Origin: Sandaracinobacter neustonicus
GTDB taxonomy: Bacteria; Pseudomonadota; Alphaproteobacteria; Sphingomonadales; Sphingomonadaceae
Direction of reading: 5' to 3'
NCBI RefSeq assembly: GCF_006385875.1
Contig: NZ_VFSU01000028.1
Span: forward strand, 124,001 to 188,000
DNA length: 64,000 bases
Below are positions 50,581 through 59,225 of this stretch, piece after piece (position 1 is the first letter of the stretch; each line of letters starts with the position of its first letter). The notes under the pieces were generated by a model that made no database searches, was not told where the DNA came from, and saw nothing but the letters and a program-made list of their open reading frames with translations. Made by a program: the position numbers and the translations under genes.

Positions 50581-51182
50581 CCATCCCCGGCCCGGACGGC
50601 CTGCCGCGCTGCAACTGGTGCGCCGTCACGCCGGACTATCTCGCCTATCACGACACGGAATGGGGCTTCCCGGTTTCGGATGACCGACGCCTGTTCGAAA
50701 AGCTGAGCCTGGAAGCCTTCCAGTCCGGCCTCAGCTGGCGCACCATCCTGATGAAGCGGGAGAATTTCCGCGCCGCCTTCCATGGCTTCGAGATCGACCG
50801 CGTCTCCGCCTTCACCGAAGCCGATGTGGAACGGCTGTTGCAAGACGCCGGCATCGTGCGCCACCGCGGCAAGATCGAGGCCGTGATCAACAATGCCCGC
50901 CAAGCGCAGGCGCTGATCGCCGAACAAGGCTCGCTCGCCAGCTATATCTGGCGGTTCGAGCCAGACCCGGCCACGCTGGCCACCCCGCAGACGGCCTCTG
51001 TTTCGGCCGCGTCCGTCGCGCTCTCCAAAGATCTGAAGAAACGCGGCTGGCGCTTCGTCGGCCCCACCACCGTGCACGCCTTTTTGCAGGCGATGGGGCT
51101 GATCAACGATCACGCCGAAGGCTGCGCGATCCGCGCCCGCGCGGCCGAGGCGCGGGCTGCGTTTTCGCCGCCTGTGGGGTGA
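50577..51182 (+). CDS. tag: DNA-3-methyladenine glycosylase I
   Basis: 201-aa base-excision repair enzyme removing 3-methyladenine from DNA. It shows LPRCNWCAVTPDYLAYHDTEWG at the N-terminus (Cys of the zinc site and the conserved Y-H-D-xEWG), LSLEAFQSGLSWRTILMKRE, GIVRHRGKIEAVINNA (helix-hairpin-helix region), and the C-terminal zinc ligands in NDHAEGC. Full length for the family. It is translationally coupled to the YcbL-like hydrolase gene; both would cope with electrophile damage (methylglyoxal, alkylation). Confidence 0.94.
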   Translation: MTIPGPDGLPRCNWCAVTPDYLAYHDTEWGFPVSDDRRLFEKLSLEAFQSGLSWRTILMKRENFRAAFHGFEIDRVSAFTEADVERLLQDAGIVRHRGKIEAVINNARQAQALIAEQGSLASYIWRFEPDPATLATPQTASVSAASVALSKDLKKRGWRFVGPTTVHAFLQAMGLINDHAEGCAIRARAAEARAAFSPPVG

Positions 51183-51802
51183 CGGTTTGAGAGGGAAGGC
51201 CAGGCTTCTGCCGTTGGAACCCGGCCCGCGTTTTTTTGCCTCCGGCGGGCAGGGAAATGATTTCCCTGCACCCTCAACATTGGCGTTGCGCCAAAATTCC
51301 AGCACAGCGTGCGAGTGATTAGATTCGATTGCCTGCGGCGCTATGAAGCCCTCTCCCCCTGCAAGGGGGAGAGTAGGAGAGGGGGTGTCACCGGTTGGCC
51401 TGATCTACCTCCATCCCCACAAACCGCTGCCACCCCAACCCGCTCCCCAACTAGCTGTCCACCCGCTCAGGCTGAGCTTGTCGAAGCCCCCGAAGCTAAG
51501 GCGCAATGGCTGAGTTCGGGGACATGCTCCGCGCGGCTTCGACAAGCTCAGCCTGAGCGGGGAGGGCAGCGTGAGCATGGGATGGATAGCGGGACACCGC
51601 CCAAAAAGCGCCGCAGGCCATAACTCCCAACCTCGCGCCCGGCGGAGGACCCCCACCCCAACCCCTCCCTAAAGGAGGAGGAGCTAAAAGTTTGGGGGTG
51701 CAGGGGCGTCACGCCCCTGCCCGGGGTCCCCATGAACTTGTTCATGGGGTGGGGACGGGGGAGTTTGAGGGAGCAGAGCTCCCTCAATTTCCACGCGCAG
51801 CG
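51183..51802. repeat. Mosaic intergenic repeat, copy D
   Basis: 620 bases without a gene between convergent tag and the dioxygenase gene. Modules: CCTCCGGCGGGCAGGGAAAT with GGGAAATGATTTCCC (51252-51266), GATTGCCTGCGGCGC (51327-51341), a CTCTCCCCCTGCAAGGGGGAGAG hairpin, a REP inverted pair (51463-51560), GCGCCGCAGGC (51608-51618), CCCCACCCCAACCCCTCCCT-AAA-GGAGGAG (about 51650-51681) and GCAGGGGCGTCACGCCCCTG (51701-51720), then CCCCATGAACTTGTTCATGGGG (51728-51749), an extra hairpin absent from the other copies. Confidence 0.8.
51463..51560. repeat. Sphingomonad REP inverted pair
   Basis: Arms 51463-51488 and 51535-51560 are perfect 26-base reverse complements; the right arm contains GCTTCGACAAGCTCAGCCTG. 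Spacer 46 bases. Related pair at 61899-61998 and a single unit at 7211-7235. Confidence 0.8.
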
Positions 51803-52600
51803 TCAGTTCCGTGCCAGCCCCACGGCATAGCTCGTCATCGACAGCGACCCCATCGTCCGGCCCACGAACATCGGCAGCACGGCTTCGCCGCTCTCCGCCG
51901 CGAGGCCTGCCGTGGTCAGCAGGGGGATGAAATGGTCCGGCGTGGGGACGGCGGCTCGGAAATCCGGGTGGCGGGTGCTGGCGAGGATGTCGCCCGGGCG
52001 GTCGCGCATCAGCTGTTCCACATGGATGTCGAAGCGGTCAGCCCAGTCCGCACCCGTATTGCCCGCATGCCAGTCGATGCGGCCGAGGTTGTGTACGACA
52101 TTGCCGCTGGAGAGGATCATGATGCCCTGATCGCGCAAGGCGTTCAGGCGGCTGGCCAGCTCCAGATGATGTTCGCCGCCCTTTGTGCGATCGATGGACA
52201 GCTGCACCACGGGCACGTCGGCCTTGGGGAACAGGTGGGCGAGCACGCTCCATGTGCCATGGTCCAGCCCCCACTGGCTGTCATCCAGTGCAACGGGGGT
52301 GGGTTTGGCGATTTCGGCGACTTCGCGCGCCACGTCCGGCGCGCCGGGGGCGTTATACTGGAAGGCGAACAGCTCCGGCGGGAAGCCGTGGAAATCATGG
52401 ATGGTGCGCGGGGCGGGCATCGCCGTCACGGCGGTGGCGCCGATATACCAGTGGGCAGACACCACCAGCAGCGCGCGGGGTTTCGGCAGTTCCGCGCCGA
52501 GCGCGCGCCAGCCGTCTGTCCAGATGTTGCGCTCCAGCGTGTTCATCGGGCTGCCATGGCCGATGAACAGGGCGGGCATGCGGGGCGGGGCGTTTTCCAT
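51803..52600 (-). CDS. DODA-type extradiol dioxygenase (YgiD-like)
   Basis: 265-aa class III ring-cleaving dioxygenase of the 4,5-DOPA dioxygenase family. Metal-binding histidines are visible in LFIGHGSPMNTL, VVSAHWYIG, WGLDHGTWSVL and TPDHFIPLL. E. coli YgiD cleaves DOPA in vitro; the natural substrate is usually unknown. Length is normal. ATG 52600 is used, with MPALFIGHG 21 bases further in as an option; neither has a strong ribosome-binding site. Confidence 0.9.
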   Translation of the reverse strand: MENAPPRMPALFIGHGSPMNTLERNIWTDGWRALGAELPKPRALLVVSAHWYIGATAVTAMPAPRTIHDFHGFPPELFAFQYNAPGAPDVAREVAEIAKPTPVALDDSQWGLDHGTWSVLAHLFPKADVPVVQLSIDRTKGGEHHLELASRLNALRDQGIMILSSGNVVHNLGRIDWHAGNTGADWADRFDIHVEQLMRDRPGDILASTRHPDFRAAVPTPDHFIPLLTTAGLAAESGEAVLPMFVGRTMGSLSMTSYAVGLARN

Positions 52601-52660
52601 GCCGCGTCATTTGGGCATTGCGGGGCCATGTGCAACTGCAATGATCCGAACGCATCCTTT

Positions 52661-52700
52661 CAAAAAAGAAAGGGCCTGCCCGGATGATCCGGGCAGGCCC
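52661..52700 (-). terminator. Strong rho-independent terminator of the HhH-OmpA gene
   Basis: Perfect 13-bp stem GGGCCTGCCCGGA / TCCGGGCAGGCCC (52672-52684 and 52688-52700) with a 3-base loop, followed on the minus strand by TTTCTTTTTTG. It lies 24 bases after the stop of the minus-strand gene. Confidence 0.92.
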
Positions 52701-52723
52701 CATTCGTTCAGAACTGGCAGCGG

Positions 52724-54064
52724 TTACTTCGCAGCCGGTTCCGCAGCGGCCGGGGCGACTTCGCCCGCGTCCTTGATCTTCACTTCCACCTTGCGCTCGT
52801 TGGCCATGCTGGCTTCGTCGGCGACGATGTCGGCAGGCTTGTCGAGGTCGATACGCTCGGCGAGGATGCCGGCGGCCACCAGCGCATCGCGCACCTTGGT
52901 GGCGCGATCCTTGGCGAGTTGAGCGTTGAACGCCGCGTCGCCGCGCGGATCGACATAGCCCGAAACCGACAGCTTGGTATCCGGGTGGCTATCCAGATAC
53001 TCTTTCAGCTTGGCGGATTCCGGCGTCAGTTCGTTCGTCACGTCGCTTTTGGCCGTGTCGAAGTAGATCACCAGTTCCGGCTTGCCTTCCAGCAGGCGGC
53101 TGATCAGGCCCGAGCCGGTGGGGATCACCGGTTCCGGCGCGGGGGCGGGGGGCGTGATCACCACGCCGCGCACGTCCACATTCGTGGTGAGCGGCTTCGG
53201 GCACACGATGCCCAGCAGGCAGAGCAGCGCCAGCAAGCCCGCGGTGCCGAGGCCGATCCACACCGGCAGCATCGAAGCGCCGCCAGTGGCGGTAGCTGTC
53301 GCGGTGGGCAGGCTTGAGAGCAGCCCTTGCGCGCCCACGATCGGGCCGGTCACGTCTGCAGTCTTCTTGTAGCTCGCGGTGGCGCGGCTGCCGACAACGG
53401 CGGCGGGCAGGCCGAAGAAGCCCGCCAGCTTGGTGAAATCACCGGCGAGGATGGATTTGGCTTCGTCGATGAAGCCCGTCAGGCGCGATTCGGAGATGCT
53501 CTCGCCCGCGTCCGTCAGCTTGGTGGTGAGGGCGGCGACATCCGCGCCGGCCAGCGCCTCGACAGAGCCGACGTCCGCGGCTTGCAGGCGCGCGGCGGTC
53601 GCTTCGCCGATTCCGGCAAGGCCGGTGACGGGCAGGCGGCCCGCGATCAGCTTCTGGCCCACAGTCAGGAATTCGGCGATCCAGCCATTTTCCAGCAGCT
53701 TGGCCTGGAACGGCCATGTGGTGGGGGAGGCGATGGCGAAGGCGCTGCCGCCCGTCGCCAGAATTTTCGTAATGTCGCCGGGCGTCATCTTCGCGATCTG
53801 CGCGAAGCTGTGCACGCCATTCTTGTGGAACAGTTCGGCGATCTGCGGGCCGACGCCCTCAATGGCCTCCAGCTGATCCGCCAGATGGCTGGTTTCGGCC
53901 TTCACCGTCACCGATTTGCCCTCGAAATCGCCGAGGCCAAGTGCGGTTGCCGTGGATGTGGCCGTGCTGCCAAGCAGCCGCGCGAGCAGGCCGCCCAGCG
54001 CCACGCCGAGCGCCAGCCAGAACAAAATCGTCCACAATCCGATACCGAATGCGTTGGAAAGCAT
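52724..54064 (-). CDS. Membrane protein with two HhH domains and OmpA domain
   Basis: 446-aa protein of unusual design. Order: membrane helix (about residues 7-30), helix-hairpin-helix domain 1 (LEAIEGVGPQIAELFHKNGV, about 65-100), HhH domain 2 (VTGLAGIGEATAARLQAADV, about 146-185), second membrane helix (MLPVWIGLGTAGLLALLCLL, about 265-288), Pro-rich linker, and a C-terminal OmpA-like domain (about 328-430) with peptidoglycan-binding D372 in GYVDPRGD and R387 in KDRATKV. The start at 54064 has GGGGGA 6 bases upstream. Two spans place both ends on one side; if OmpA is periplasmic, the HhH domains face the cytoplasm. It is monocistronic, with a strong terminator. Confidence 0.78.
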   Translation of the reverse strand: MLSNAFGIGLWTILFWLALGVALGGLLARLLGSTATSTATALGLGDFEGKSVTVKAETSHLADQLEAIEGVGPQIAELFHKNGVHSFAQIAKMTPGDITKILATGGSAFAIASPTTWPFQAKLLENGWIAEFLTVGQKLIAGRLPVTGLAGIGEATAARLQAADVGSVEALAGADVAALTTKLTDAGESISESRLTGFIDEAKSILAGDFTKLAGFFGLPAAVVGSRATASYKKTADVTGPIVGAQGLLSSLPTATATATGGASMLPVWIGLGTAGLLALLCLLGIVCPKPLTTNVDVRGVVITPPAPAPEPVIPTGSGLISRLLEGKPELVIYFDTAKSDVTNELTPESAKLKEYLDSHPDTKLSVSGYVDPRGDAAFNAQLAKDRATKVRDALVAAGILAERIDLDKPADIVADEASMANERKVEVKIKDAGEVAPAAAEPAAK

Positions 54065-54132
54065 CGTCATTCCCCCAAGGTTGACCAGAATTCAGACGTT
54101 AAACCTGTCAATTCCGATGGCAAGCCTGATTT

Positions 54133-55227
54133 TCAACCCGTCAAAAAGAGTTCACCCTGCCGTTCATCAAGCCGGGGCGGCGTGAACAAATCTGTGCGCA
54201 ATGGGGCAACGAACCGGTTGAGATCATATCGCTTTCGGGCTGTCGCAAACCGCGTGGCCATCAGCCGCCCCCATTCCCCCTGCGGCCGCATCCGCGCCCC
54301 GAATCGGTGATCGTTCAGCCGCCCGCCCCGCATGGCGCGAATGGCGTTCAGCACCCGGACCTTGCGGTCGGGCCGGTTGGCATCCAGCCATGCCTCGAAC
54401 AGCGGGGCCACTTCATGCGGCAGCCGCACCGGAATGGTGATCGCATGCACCGCGCCAGCCTCTGCCGCGGCCTGCATAATCGCCTCCAGTTCATGATCGT
54501 TCAATGCCGGAATCATCGGCGAGACCGAGACGTAAACCGGCACGCCTGCGCGCGCCAGCACGGCGATGGCCTTCAGCCGCAGCCGCGGCGCGCTGGCGCG
54601 CGGCTCCATGGCGCGGGCCAGCGCCGGGTCCAGCGTGGTGACGGAGAGCATCACCGCCGCCAGCCCCAGCCGCGCGAGGTCCGCAAACAGCGGCAGATCC
54701 TCCAGCACGCGCGCGGATTTGGTGGTGACGGCCACCGGGTGGCGGGTTTCAAGGCAGAGTTCCAGCACCGCGCGGGTGATGCGGAACCGCGCCTCGATCG
54801 GCTGGTAGGGATCGGTGTTGGTGCCCATCGCCAGCACGTCGGGCCGGTATCCGCGCTTCGCGAATTCCGCGCGCAACAGGGCCGGGCCTGTGGGCTTGGC
54901 GAACAGCTTGGTTTCGAAATCCAGCCCCGGCGAGAGATCGTGATACGCGTGTGTCGGCCGGGCGAAGCAATAGATGCAGCCATGTTCGCAGCCGCGATAG
55001 GCGTTGAAGCTGCGGTCGAACGGAATATCTGGGCTGTCGTTGCGGTTGAGTGCGGTGCGCGGGCGCTCGATCTGCACGCTGGTGCGCAGTGGCGGGAGTT
55101 CGCCTTCCTCTGTGGCCCAGTCCTGCATGGCCCAGTCCAGCCAGTCGCCCTCGGCCTGCCGCGCGGGGAGGTTGAAGCGGGTGCTGAGCTGGTTTTCGGG
55201 CGCGGCGCGGCCTTTGGGGGTGGGCAT
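54133..55227 (-). CDS. PA0069-family radical SAM protein
   Basis: 364-aa radical S-adenosylmethionine enzyme. The 4Fe-4S motif is C80-x3-C84-x2-C87 (YRGCEHGCIYCFARPTHAY), followed by LSPGLDFETKLFAKPTGPAL and GTNTDPYQPIE typical of the PA0069 / SplB-like group. The reaction is not established; the family is related to spore photoproduct lyase. The start at 55227 is provisional (an ATG 27 bases upstream is possible, and neither has a clear ribosome-binding site). Repeat element copy 2 lies directly upstream, in the same orientation. Confidence 0.88.
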   Translation of the reverse strand: MPTPKGRAAPENQLSTRFNLPARQAEGDWLDWAMQDWATEEGELPPLRTSVQIERPRTALNRNDSPDIPFDRSFNAYRGCEHGCIYCFARPTHAYHDLSPGLDFETKLFAKPTGPALLRAEFAKRGYRPDVLAMGTNTDPYQPIEARFRITRAVLELCLETRHPVAVTTKSARVLEDLPLFADLARLGLAAVMLSVTTLDPALARAMEPRASAPRLRLKAIAVLARAGVPVYVSVSPMIPALNDHELEAIMQAAAEAGAVHAITIPVRLPHEVAPLFEAWLDANRPDRKVRVLNAIRAMRGGRLNDHRFGARMRPQGEWGRLMATRFATARKRYDLNRFVAPLRTDLFTPPRLDERQGELFLTG

Positions 55228-55260
55228 AGGGTGAGTGGAACATATAGGGAACATATTTGC

Positions 55261-55443
55261 AAGAGCGGCCGTCGGCGAAGCCGACGAGTCCGCTTGGGGA
55301 TAGAGAGAAGAAAAGGAAGAAAGAAAAAGTCCGGCAAAGCCGGATTCGTCGGACGGATATCGGCGAGTGAGATCGCCGATTCCGCCGGCCGGGCTTTCGC
55401 CGAGTCTGCGAGTTAAGGCTTCGCCTTAATCGCGGCCGGCTAC
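55261..55443 (-). repeat. Composite multi-hairpin repeat, copy 2
   Basis: Minus-strand copy of the element at 697-885, filling the space between corA and the radical SAM gene. Hairpins: TTAAGGC-GAA-GCCTTAA (55413-55429), GGCGATCTCACTCGCC (about 55361-55376), TCCGGC-AAA-GCCGGA (55330-55344) with a T-rich tail on the minus strand, and GTCGGC-GAA-GCCGAC (55271-55285). The left end overlaps the corA stop region by a few bases. Confidence 0.85.
55313..55344 (-). terminator. Rho-independent terminator after corA
   Basis: On the minus strand TCCGGC-TTT-GCCGGA is followed by CTTTTTCTTTCTTCC. It sits about 100 bases after the corA stop, the same arrangement as in the repeat behind phaB. Confidence 0.75.
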
Positions 55444-56480
55444 AGCCACCCCTTACTCTTGAACCACAAATACGGCAGCACCGCCGACAACACCATCAAC
55501 CCCAGCGCCATCGGGTAACCGCCCACCCACTCCAGTTCGGGCATATGCACGAAGTTCATGCCATACACAGAAGCGACCAGCGTCGGCGGCAGAAAGATCA
55601 CCGCCGCCACCGAGAAGATTTTCACGATGGCGTTCTGTTCGATGGAAATCCGCCCCAGCGCTGCGTCCAGCAGGAAGCCCGTGTGGCTGGTGAGATAGCT
55701 GCAATTCTCCGACAGGCTCGCCACGTCTCGCGCCACCGATTTCAGCTGCTCGCGCCCCACCTTGTCGATCCGGCTCAGCTGGCTTTTGCCATTGCCGTCC
55801 GTCTCGGTGGTGCCCACCTGCAGGAAGTTCGTCGCGCGCGCCAGAGTCACCAGCGAATCATGCACCTTGTTCAGCACGAACTGGGTGGTGCCGATGCGGC
55901 GCAGGATGGTCTGCAGATCGTCGGTGGAAAGCCGCAGCGTCTTGGGCTGATCGCGCCCGAACACCTGCCCTGACAGGCTGTCGATCTCGTTGCCCATCCG
56001 CTCCAAGATGTCGGCGGTGCGGTCCACCACATTCTCGATCAGCCGATACAGCAGGGACCGGCTGTTGGCCCCCGCCGGCACCCGCGTGCAGCTCTGGTCC
56101 AGCGTGCGGAAGGCGGACGGATCCGAATAGCGCACTGTGATCAGCCGATCCGGCATCAGGATCAGGCTGACGGGCACGGCGGCGGGTTCATGGCTGTCCA
56201 CGCCCACCACCATCAGCACGTTCATCACATGCGCGCCCGCTTCGCGATAGACCCGGCTGGAGGCTTCGATCTCCATCATGTCGGCCTTGTCCGGCAGGGA
56301 AATGCCCAGCGCATCCTCCACCGCCTGCCGTTCATGCGGCAGCGGGAAGGCCAGATCGATCCACACGGCGGCACGGATTTCGTCCGCGCCGGGCGCGGGT
56401 TGCAGGGGCAGGCCGCCGCCGGCCGCTACTTCGGCAGACAGGGGGGCAGTGCGCACATCAGGCAGGTGCAGACGCAGCAT
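55440..56480 (-). CDS. corA: CorA-family magnesium/divalent cation transporter
   Basis: 346-aa inner-membrane channel for Mg2+ (also Co2+, Ni2+). The long soluble N-terminal domain is followed by two membrane helices at the C-terminus, with the signature YGMNFVHMPELEW between them and the closing LMVLSAVLPYLWFKSKGWL. The helical stalk (RTADILERMGNEIDSLSGQV..LRRIGTTQFVLNKVHDSL) is present. Acts as a pentamer. The repeat element with its terminator follows. Confidence 0.93.
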   Translation of the reverse strand: MLRLHLPDVRTAPLSAEVAAGGGLPLQPAPGADEIRAAVWIDLAFPLPHERQAVEDALGISLPDKADMMEIEASSRVYREAGAHVMNVLMVVGVDSHEPAAVPVSLILMPDRLITVRYSDPSAFRTLDQSCTRVPAGANSRSLLYRLIENVVDRTADILERMGNEIDSLSGQVFGRDQPKTLRLSTDDLQTILRRIGTTQFVLNKVHDSLVTLARATNFLQVGTTETDGNGKSQLSRIDKVGREQLKSVARDVASLSENCSYLTSHTGFLLDAALGRISIEQNAIVKIFSVAAVIFLPPTLVASVYGMNFVHMPELEWVGGYPMALGLMVLSAVLPYLWFKSKGWL

Positions 56481-56517
56481 GGTCGGGGTTCCATGGGTTG
56501 GAGTCCGGCGCCGGGCG

Positions 56518-56910
56518 TTAAAGGCCGGGCGGGCGGGTCAGCCCGATCGCGCTCATCACCAGCGCCTGAGACAGCAGCACAAACAGCCAGTGCAAACTGT
56601 CTGCCGCGGCCATGTGGCCGGGCATGCCGCGGAAGCGCAGGTTCACCATCAGCGCGGGCACCAGCAGGCCGATCCACAGCAGAACCGGGGTCGCCACCGC
56701 CATCACCCATGGCTGATCCAGCGGCGGCGCGATGATCAGCGCCCCGGCCAAAATGCAGGCGATCCAGAATTCGGCAATCGCGGAGAGCAACAGGAAGTCC
56801 ACGCCGGGGCGATCACCGGGGCGCGAGATCAGGAAATGAAGAAGTCCGATCAAAAGTCCCACGGCCGCCGCAAGGGTAATCGGCACAAGGTTGAGGTTGA
56901 TATATTCCAC
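56518..56910 (-). CDS. Small membrane protein of unknown function (130 aa)
   Basis: Not recognised. Four hydrophobic segments are visible: PITLAAAVGLLIGLLHFLI, FLLLSAIAEFWIACILAGAL, VMAVATPVLLWIGLLVPALM and LHWLFVLLSQALVMSAIGL; both ends are short. The start is GTG at 56910 with a good AGAGGAG site. It lies 27 bases downstream of moaB on the same strand and could share its transcript. Confidence 0.7.
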   Translation of the reverse strand: MEYINLNLVPITLAAAVGLLIGLLHFLISRPGDRPGVDFLLLSAIAEFWIACILAGALIIAPPLDQPWVMAVATPVLLWIGLLVPALMVNLRFRGMPGHMAAADSLHWLFVLLSQALVMSAIGLTRPPGL

Positions 56911-56937
56911 GACCCTGCTCCTCTTGCCGGGGCTTCG

Positions 56938-57465
56938 TCAAACCTCGCGCAGCCGTGGCATGAGTTCAACGAAATTACAAGGCATGTGTCGGTTATCCAG
57001 TTGGTGGGACAGGATTTCGTCCCAACCGTCCTTCACCGCGCCGGTGCTGCCGGGCAGCGCGAACACATAGGTTCCGCGCGCAACCCCCGCCACCGCGCGG
57101 GACTGGATGGTGGAGGTGCCGATCTTCGCGAAGCTGAGCCAGCGGAACAGCTCGCCGAAACCGGGGATCAGCTTGTCGCACAGGGCTTCCACGGCTTCCG
57201 GTGTGACATCCCGCCCGGTCACGCCGGTGCCGCCGGTGGAGATGATGACGTCGATGCCCGCATCCTCCACCCAGCCAGCCATGCGTTCAAGGATCAGGTC
57301 GGTGTCGTCCGCGACGATGGCGCGATCCGCTAGTACATGCCCCGCCGTTTCGATGCGGGCGGCCAGCGTGTCGCCGCTGCGATCATCTGCGGCGGTCCGC
57401 GTGTCTGACACGGTGAGGATGGCGATGCGGACGGGGATGAACGGCCGCGCGGGATCGATGGGCAT
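56938..57465 (-). CDS. moaB: Molybdenum cofactor biosynthesis protein MoaB
   Basis: 175-aa MoaB/MogA-family protein, which adenylylates molybdopterin. [28 protein letters not shown] and [26 protein letters not shown] are the family signatures, and [26 protein letters not shown] closes the fold. The ATG at 57465 shares one base with the stop of the lytic transglycosylase gene (TGATG), so they form one operon together with the UDG-family gene upstream. Confidence 0.93.
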   Translation of the reverse strand: MPIDPARPFIPVRIAILTVSDTRTAADDRSGDTLAARIETAGHVLADRAIVADDTDLILERMAGWVEDAGIDVIISTGGTGVTGRDVTPEAVEALCDKLIPGFGELFRWLSFAKIGTSTIQSRAVAGVARGTYVFALPGSTGAVKDGWDEILSHQLDNRHMPCNFVELMPRLREV

Positions 57466-59225
57466 CAGCGCCCGGCTGGCTGGGTGACGGGGAACAGCGG
57501 CCATTTGTTGGCCGCGACGGAGGCGATGCTGGGGGCGGCCGCTGCGCGCTTCGGCTCCTGCACGGCCTCCTTCGCCTGATACAGCCAGTAGTTGCGCATC
57601 ACCACTTCCACATAGTGGCGGGTTTCCCGGAAGGGGATGCTTTCGATGAACAGCAGCACGTCGCCATTGTCGCGCACGCCGCCATTGTTCCACTTCTGCA
57701 CCGAACCCGGCCCGGCGTTGTAGGCGGCGATCACCTTGGGCAAAAACCCTCCGGTGTGCGGGCTGTCGCGCAGCATTTCGAGGTAGGACTGCCCGAATTC
57801 CACGTTGAAGGACGGGTCCGCCAATTGCTCCGGCGTCGGGTCCAGCTCGAGCGCCTTGGCGAGATCGCGCGCGGTGCCGGGCATGATCTGCATCAGCCCC
57901 TTCGCCCCCACGCCGGACCGCGCGGAGGTGATGAACTTCGATTCCTGCAAGGCATGGGCGAACACCAGGCTGCGATCCACCCGCCAGCCGCGCACCGGTC
58001 GCCAGTCCGGCGTGGGGAAGCGGGCGGACATCGGCGGCATCATGCCGGGCGGCGGGTTCTGGGCCAGCCAATATTGCGTGGCGGGCAGGTTCAGCCGCGC
58101 GGCGAGCCGCAGCACCGGTTCATAGGTGTCGTTCGCGGTGGCGGCGGCCAGATGCCGAAGCTCCCGGTCGGCAAGGCCCAGCTGACCGATTTCCACCAGC
58201 GCCACGGCGCGCGCCGCGCCCGGATGGCCCTTCAGCGTCGTCCAGTCGGCCTGAATGAAATCGGGTTCCCGCCAGTCGATATTGGGTTCAAGACCAAGGG
58301 CATAGCTGGCGAGAAGGCCATAGAAGCCATCACGATCGCGCGCGATGGCGGATTTCAGCCGCTCCGTCTGCAGCCATGGCTTGCCCGCCCGCACATAGGA
58401 TCGCGCCGCCCAATAGGCCCCCGCCGAGCGCAGGTCGTTGGAGGCGGAATAGACTTGCGAGATGGCGTCGAAATGCTTCGCGGCGGTGTCCCAGTCCACC
58501 AGCCGGAAGGCGGCGAGACCCGCCACCCAATGCCCCATGGCGGCCCATTCGCTCTGCCCGTCCGCCGCGCGCGCGCCCAGCTTCAGGGCAAGGCTGTCGT
58601 TCAGTTCCAGATAGGCGTCCCATGCGGCGCGCTGCGCCCATTCGCTGCGCACTTCGGCGGATAGCTGCGGGCCATAGCGATCCAGCAGCACCTCGACTTC
58701 GCCCGGATTGCTGGCGGTGATCGCCGCCTTGGCGGCTGCCGCGAAGCTCTGGTCGGCAGAGGTCTCCAGCCGGGCTCCACGCGGACCCATCGGCGGCGTC
58801 AGCCGCACCGGGATCAGCTGCTTGGTGCGCGCCAGCGGCGGCAGGTTGGTCGCCCCGGCCTTGCGCGCCAGCCCGGCGATGGTGCCCGCCTGCGGCGCGT
58901 CCGGATTCTGTTCAAGGAAAGCAACCAGCCGCATCAGCCCCGCGCCGGAGCCTTGCGCCACCAGAATCTGCGCTTCGGCGGTGGGGTGCAGCAGCCCGCG
59001 CGGCATGGAGGCCAGTTCGGCGGAGGCGGCGCTGATCTGCCCCCTGTCGATCGCGCGGAACACGCGGCCATAGGCTTCGCGCTGCGCGGGCGACAGTTGC
59101 GCGGGCACCGAACGCTCGGCTGCGGTGAAAGGCGAGCGCAGCGGGGTTGCGGTGACTTCGATGGTTTCCTGCGCGGCCACAGGGGCAGCCAGCAGGAGCG
59201 CGGAGGCGAAAAGCAGAAATTTCAC
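57465..59225 (-). CDS. Soluble lytic murein transglycosylase (Slt family)
   Basis: 586-aa periplasmic enzyme that cleaves peptidoglycan glycan strands with 1,6-anhydro ring formation. It has a signal peptide ([19 protein letters not shown]), a long superhelical region of repeats (about residues 50-430), then the SLT catalytic domain: [20 protein letters not shown] with the catalytic Glu, [29 protein letters not shown] and [16 protein letters not shown]. The GTG start at 59225 overlaps the upstream UDG-family stop by 4 bases (GTGA) and is where the signal peptide begins. Confidence 0.93.
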   Translation of the reverse strand: MKFLLFASALLLAAPVAAQETIEVTATPLRSPFTAAERSVPAQLSPAQREAYGRVFRAIDRGQISAASAELASMPRGLLHPTAEAQILVAQGSGAGLMRLVAFLEQNPDAPQAGTIAGLARKAGATNLPPLARTKQLIPVRLTPPMGPRGARLETSADQSFAAAAKAAITASNPGEVEVLLDRYGPQLSAEVRSEWAQRAAWDAYLELNDSLALKLGARAADGQSEWAAMGHWVAGLAAFRLVDWDTAAKHFDAISQVYSASNDLRSAGAYWAARSYVRAGKPWLQTERLKSAIARDRDGFYGLLASYALGLEPNIDWREPDFIQADWTTLKGHPGAARAVALVEIGQLGLADRELRHLAAATANDTYEPVLRLAARLNLPATQYWLAQNPPPGMMPPMSARFPTPDWRPVRGWRVDRSLVFAHALQESKFITSARSGVGAKGLMQIMPGTARDLAKALELDPTPEQLADPSFNVEFGQSYLEMLRDSPHTGGFLPKVIAAYNAGPGSVQKWNNGGVRDNGDVLLFIESIPFRETRHYVEVVMRNYWLYQAKEAVQEPKRAAAAPSIASVAANKWPLFPVTQPAGR

